Source: CAVOOW01 sp963697675 | GTDB lineage: Bacteria; Actinomycetota; Actinomycetes; JACCUZ01 | NCBI GenBank assembly: GCA_963697675.1 | Contig: CAVOOW010000007.1 | Coordinates: 186,001-250,000, forward strand | Direction of reading: 5' to 3' | Length of the DNA: 64,000 bases | Part shown: piece after piece, positions 63,908-64,000 of the stretch | Layout: each line of letters begins with the position of its first letter | Position numbering within the stretch: position 1 is the stretch's first letter | Position numbers and translations under genes: made by a program | The notes under the pieces: model-generated | What the model was told of the DNA's origin: nothing | Seen by the model: the letters and a program-made list of their open reading frames with translations, nothing else | Database searches by the model: none

Positions 63908-64000
63908 GCGGGTCCCTCCTTCGACGAGCGCAGGACCCGGCGTCGCACGTTGACCATGAGGTACGGGCCGTCCACTATGTTGTACAGGTCCGGTCGTCCG
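63908..64000 (-). promoter_or_regulatory. Leader of the reductase gene with a shared motif
   Basis: Only 93 bases remain to the window end. AAGGAGGG lies just upstream of the ATG at 63907. Read toward the gene, TGTACAACATAGTGGAC lies at about 63973-63989 and resembles motifs at 50711-50727 (ATGTGCAGATAGTGAAC) and 51487-51502 (ATGTCGGATAGTGAAC), both in front of island genes. It may be a promoter or operator shared across the island. Confidence 0.35.

Overview
The window is GC-rich DNA from an actinomycete. It carries BldD, an actinobacterial-type integration host factor (mIHF), an RskA-type anti-sigma factor, and the conserved gene order aroB-pepQ-efp-nusB-bldD-pyrR-pyrB-pyrC-carA-carB-pyrK-pyrD-pyrF-mihF-gmk-rpoZ-coaBC-metK-priA-def-fmt-rsmB-rpe. 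This is the order of the Streptomyces core chromosome. The class 1B PyrK/PyrD pair, the RibM transporter and the secreted-protein locus make a Nocardioides-like (Propionibacteriales) host my best guess, but sequence reading alone cannot fix the genus.

Layout. (1) 1-8 kb: aroB, a frameshifted secreted protein, a four-gene locus of small secreted proteins with a SipW/ER-type signal peptidase, then pepQ, efp and nusB. (2) 8-19 kb: bldD with two tandem perfect BldD boxes upstream, a PyrR-binding RNA leader, and the complete UMP pathway except pyrE. (3) 19-30 kb: mihF, gmk, rpoZ, coaBC, metK, priA, an HAD phosphatase, an O-methyltransferase, def, fmt, rsmB. (4) 30-39 kb: rpe, an ECF sigma/anti-sigma pair, an FMN riboswitch with ribD-ribE-ribM-ribBA-ribH, hisE-hisG and a PH-domain protein. 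(5) 39.4-42.1 kb: a tRNA-Pro with an IS481-type element inserted at its 3' end; that element itself contains an IS3 element. (6) 42-47 kb: ordinary accessory genes (YihY, AI-2E family, GNATs). (7) 47-64 kb: a dense accessory island.

The island is the most unusual part. It mixes three gene sets that I normally expect apart. First, members of the Nit1/nitrogen-starvation cluster: MSMEG_0565-type glycosyltransferase, MSMEG_0568-type radical SAM, MSMEG_0567-type GNAT, Sll0787-type AIR-synthase-like protein, MSMEG_0572-type protein. Second, carbamoyl-transfer genes (FdrA, a DUF1116 protein, carbamate kinase). Third, a tightly coupled operon of a ComA-type phosphosulfolactate synthase, an unrecognised cysteine-rich protein, two aspartase/fumarase-superfamily lyases, a D-cysteine desulfhydrase-fold PLP enzyme and the DUF1116 protein. 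ComA plus two such lyases plus a PLP enzyme recalls the bacterial coenzyme M route (xcb genes of Xanthobacter). I infer a CoM-like or other sulfonate biosynthesis module here; it is not shown.

Quality warning. Single-base indels break many genes whose protein sequence is otherwise well conserved. There are a few before 47 kb (pepQ, priA, ribD, hisG, both transposases) and many after it. Because essential genes are affected and conservation resumes in the new frame, I treat most as sequencing errors. I give gene spans across frames and mark them as frameshifted.
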